NCBI GenBank assembly: GCA_902494545.1
Contig: CABUTP010000124.1
Location: forward strand, 1 to 5,111
Length of the DNA stretch: 5,111 nucleotides
From: an uncultured Collinsella sp.
Lineage (GTDB): Bacteria; Actinomycetota; Coriobacteriia; Coriobacteriales; Coriobacteriaceae
Direction: 5' to 3'
In this document: one piece after another, positions 4,743 through 5,111 of the stretch
Position numbering within the stretch: position 1 is the first letter of the stretch
Layout of the letters: each line of letters starts with the position of its first letter
The notes under the pieces: generated by a model
Databases searched by the model: none
Seen by the model: only the letters and a program-made list of their open reading frames with translations
What the model was told of the DNA's origin: nothing
Program-made: the position numbers and the translations under genes

Positions 4743-5111
4743 CTAGGAGCGCGTTTCCATCTTGGCGTGGCACTTGGGGCAGGTGACGCGGATCTTGCCT
4801 TTGCCCTTGGGGACGGAGAGCATCTGGCCACAGTTGGGGCACTTGAGGTATGCCGTGGTCTTGCGGCCCTTCCACATCTTCTTAGCCGTGCGTTTGGCAC
4901 GCTCAAAGTCCTCCTTGCTGGTGCCGGCCGCGCGTGAGGTGCTGGCCGCTGCAGCGCCGCCACCCAAACTGGCGACGAACTTGCCCAAGCCGGGGACATT
5001 GGCGGTCGCAGCGACAAAGGCCTCGTTCTCCTTGCGACGTGCATCGGTATTTTTGGACAGGCCGCGCAGCACGCCAATCACGATGACGGCGATGGCAATC
5101 CAGCTGAGCCA
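4743..5111 (-). CDS. Membrane-anchored zinc-ribbon protein (N-terminus outside window)
   Basis: The minus-strand frame stays open to the right edge, giving 122 visible residues. A GTG at 5081 could start a 112-residue form, but it would cut a transmembrane helix in half and has no clear ribosome site, so the true start is probably beyond 5111. The visible order is: a hydrophobic helix WLSWIAIAVIVIGVLRGL (1-18), a charged stretch, an Ala/Gly/Ser-rich linker (about 48-64), a basic segment (65-85), and a C-terminal zinc ribbon with CPNC (91-94) and CPKC (111-114). The knuckles are linked by GQMLSVPKGKGKIRVT. This matches small proteins of Firmicutes and Actinobacteria that carry the ribbon on a single-pass anchor; their function is not known. 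The ribbon probably faces the cytoplasm and could bind nucleic acid or protein, but this is inferred. The gene is convergent with the amidohydrolase. Confidence 0.82.
   Translation of the reverse strand, partial: WLSWIAIAVIVIGVLRGLSKNTDARRKENEAFVAATANVPGLGKFVASLGGGAAAASTSRAAGTSKEDFERAKRTAKKMWKGRKTTAYLKCPNCGQMLSVPKGKGKIRVTCPKCHAKMETRS

Overview
The window looks like chromosomal DNA from a Collinsella-like member of the Coriobacteriia (Actinomycetota). This is inferred from high G+C coding DNA with strong G/C third-position preference in the metabolic genes, AGGAGG-type ribosome sites, and many intergenic palindromes built on GTCTC..CTGTAAC or GGGAC cores. The genus is a judgement by eye; no database search was possible.

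Layout from left to right. (1) Positions 2-499 (+) hold the C-terminal third of a glutamate synthase small subunit (GltD-type), cut by the window edge. (2) Positions 500-852 are a long non-coding stretch. It starts with a 15-bp hairpin that carries a 14-bp palindrome and ends in a leader that can pair with the next gene's ribosome site. (3) Positions 853-1560 (+) encode a 235-residue protein of unknown function. (4) Positions 1594-1650 are a 57-bp imperfect palindrome. (5) Positions about 1677-2747 (+) encode a protein whose C-terminal domain is a DUF559/Vsr-like PD-(D/E)XK nuclease fold, behind a region resembling AbiEi-type regulators. (6) Positions 2789-3086 hold four more copies of the same 57-bp palindrome in tandem, on an 80/80/81-bp period. 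(7) Positions 3239-4609 (+) encode a complete metal-dependent amidohydrolase. (8) Positions 4643-4680 are a strong intrinsic terminator that can work on both strands, followed by a GGGACAAA/TTTGTCCC hairpin. (9) Positions 4743-5111 (-) encode a membrane-anchored zinc-ribbon protein, convergent with the amidohydrolase and cut at its N-terminus by the window edge.

The genes do not form an obvious pathway. GltD (ammonia assimilation) and the amidohydrolase (probably peptide, cyclic amide or imidazolone-like hydrolysis) are housekeeping or catabolic genes. The two genes between them have more mixed codon use and look accessory. The most unusual structure is the family of 57-bp palindromes: one copy sits immediately 5' of the nuclease-like gene and a regular four-copy array sits 3' of it. 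Arm length, inner length and orientation are kept in all five copies while the sequence drifts, which suggests a constrained element. Whether the nuclease-like protein has anything to do with the repeats is not shown by the sequence.
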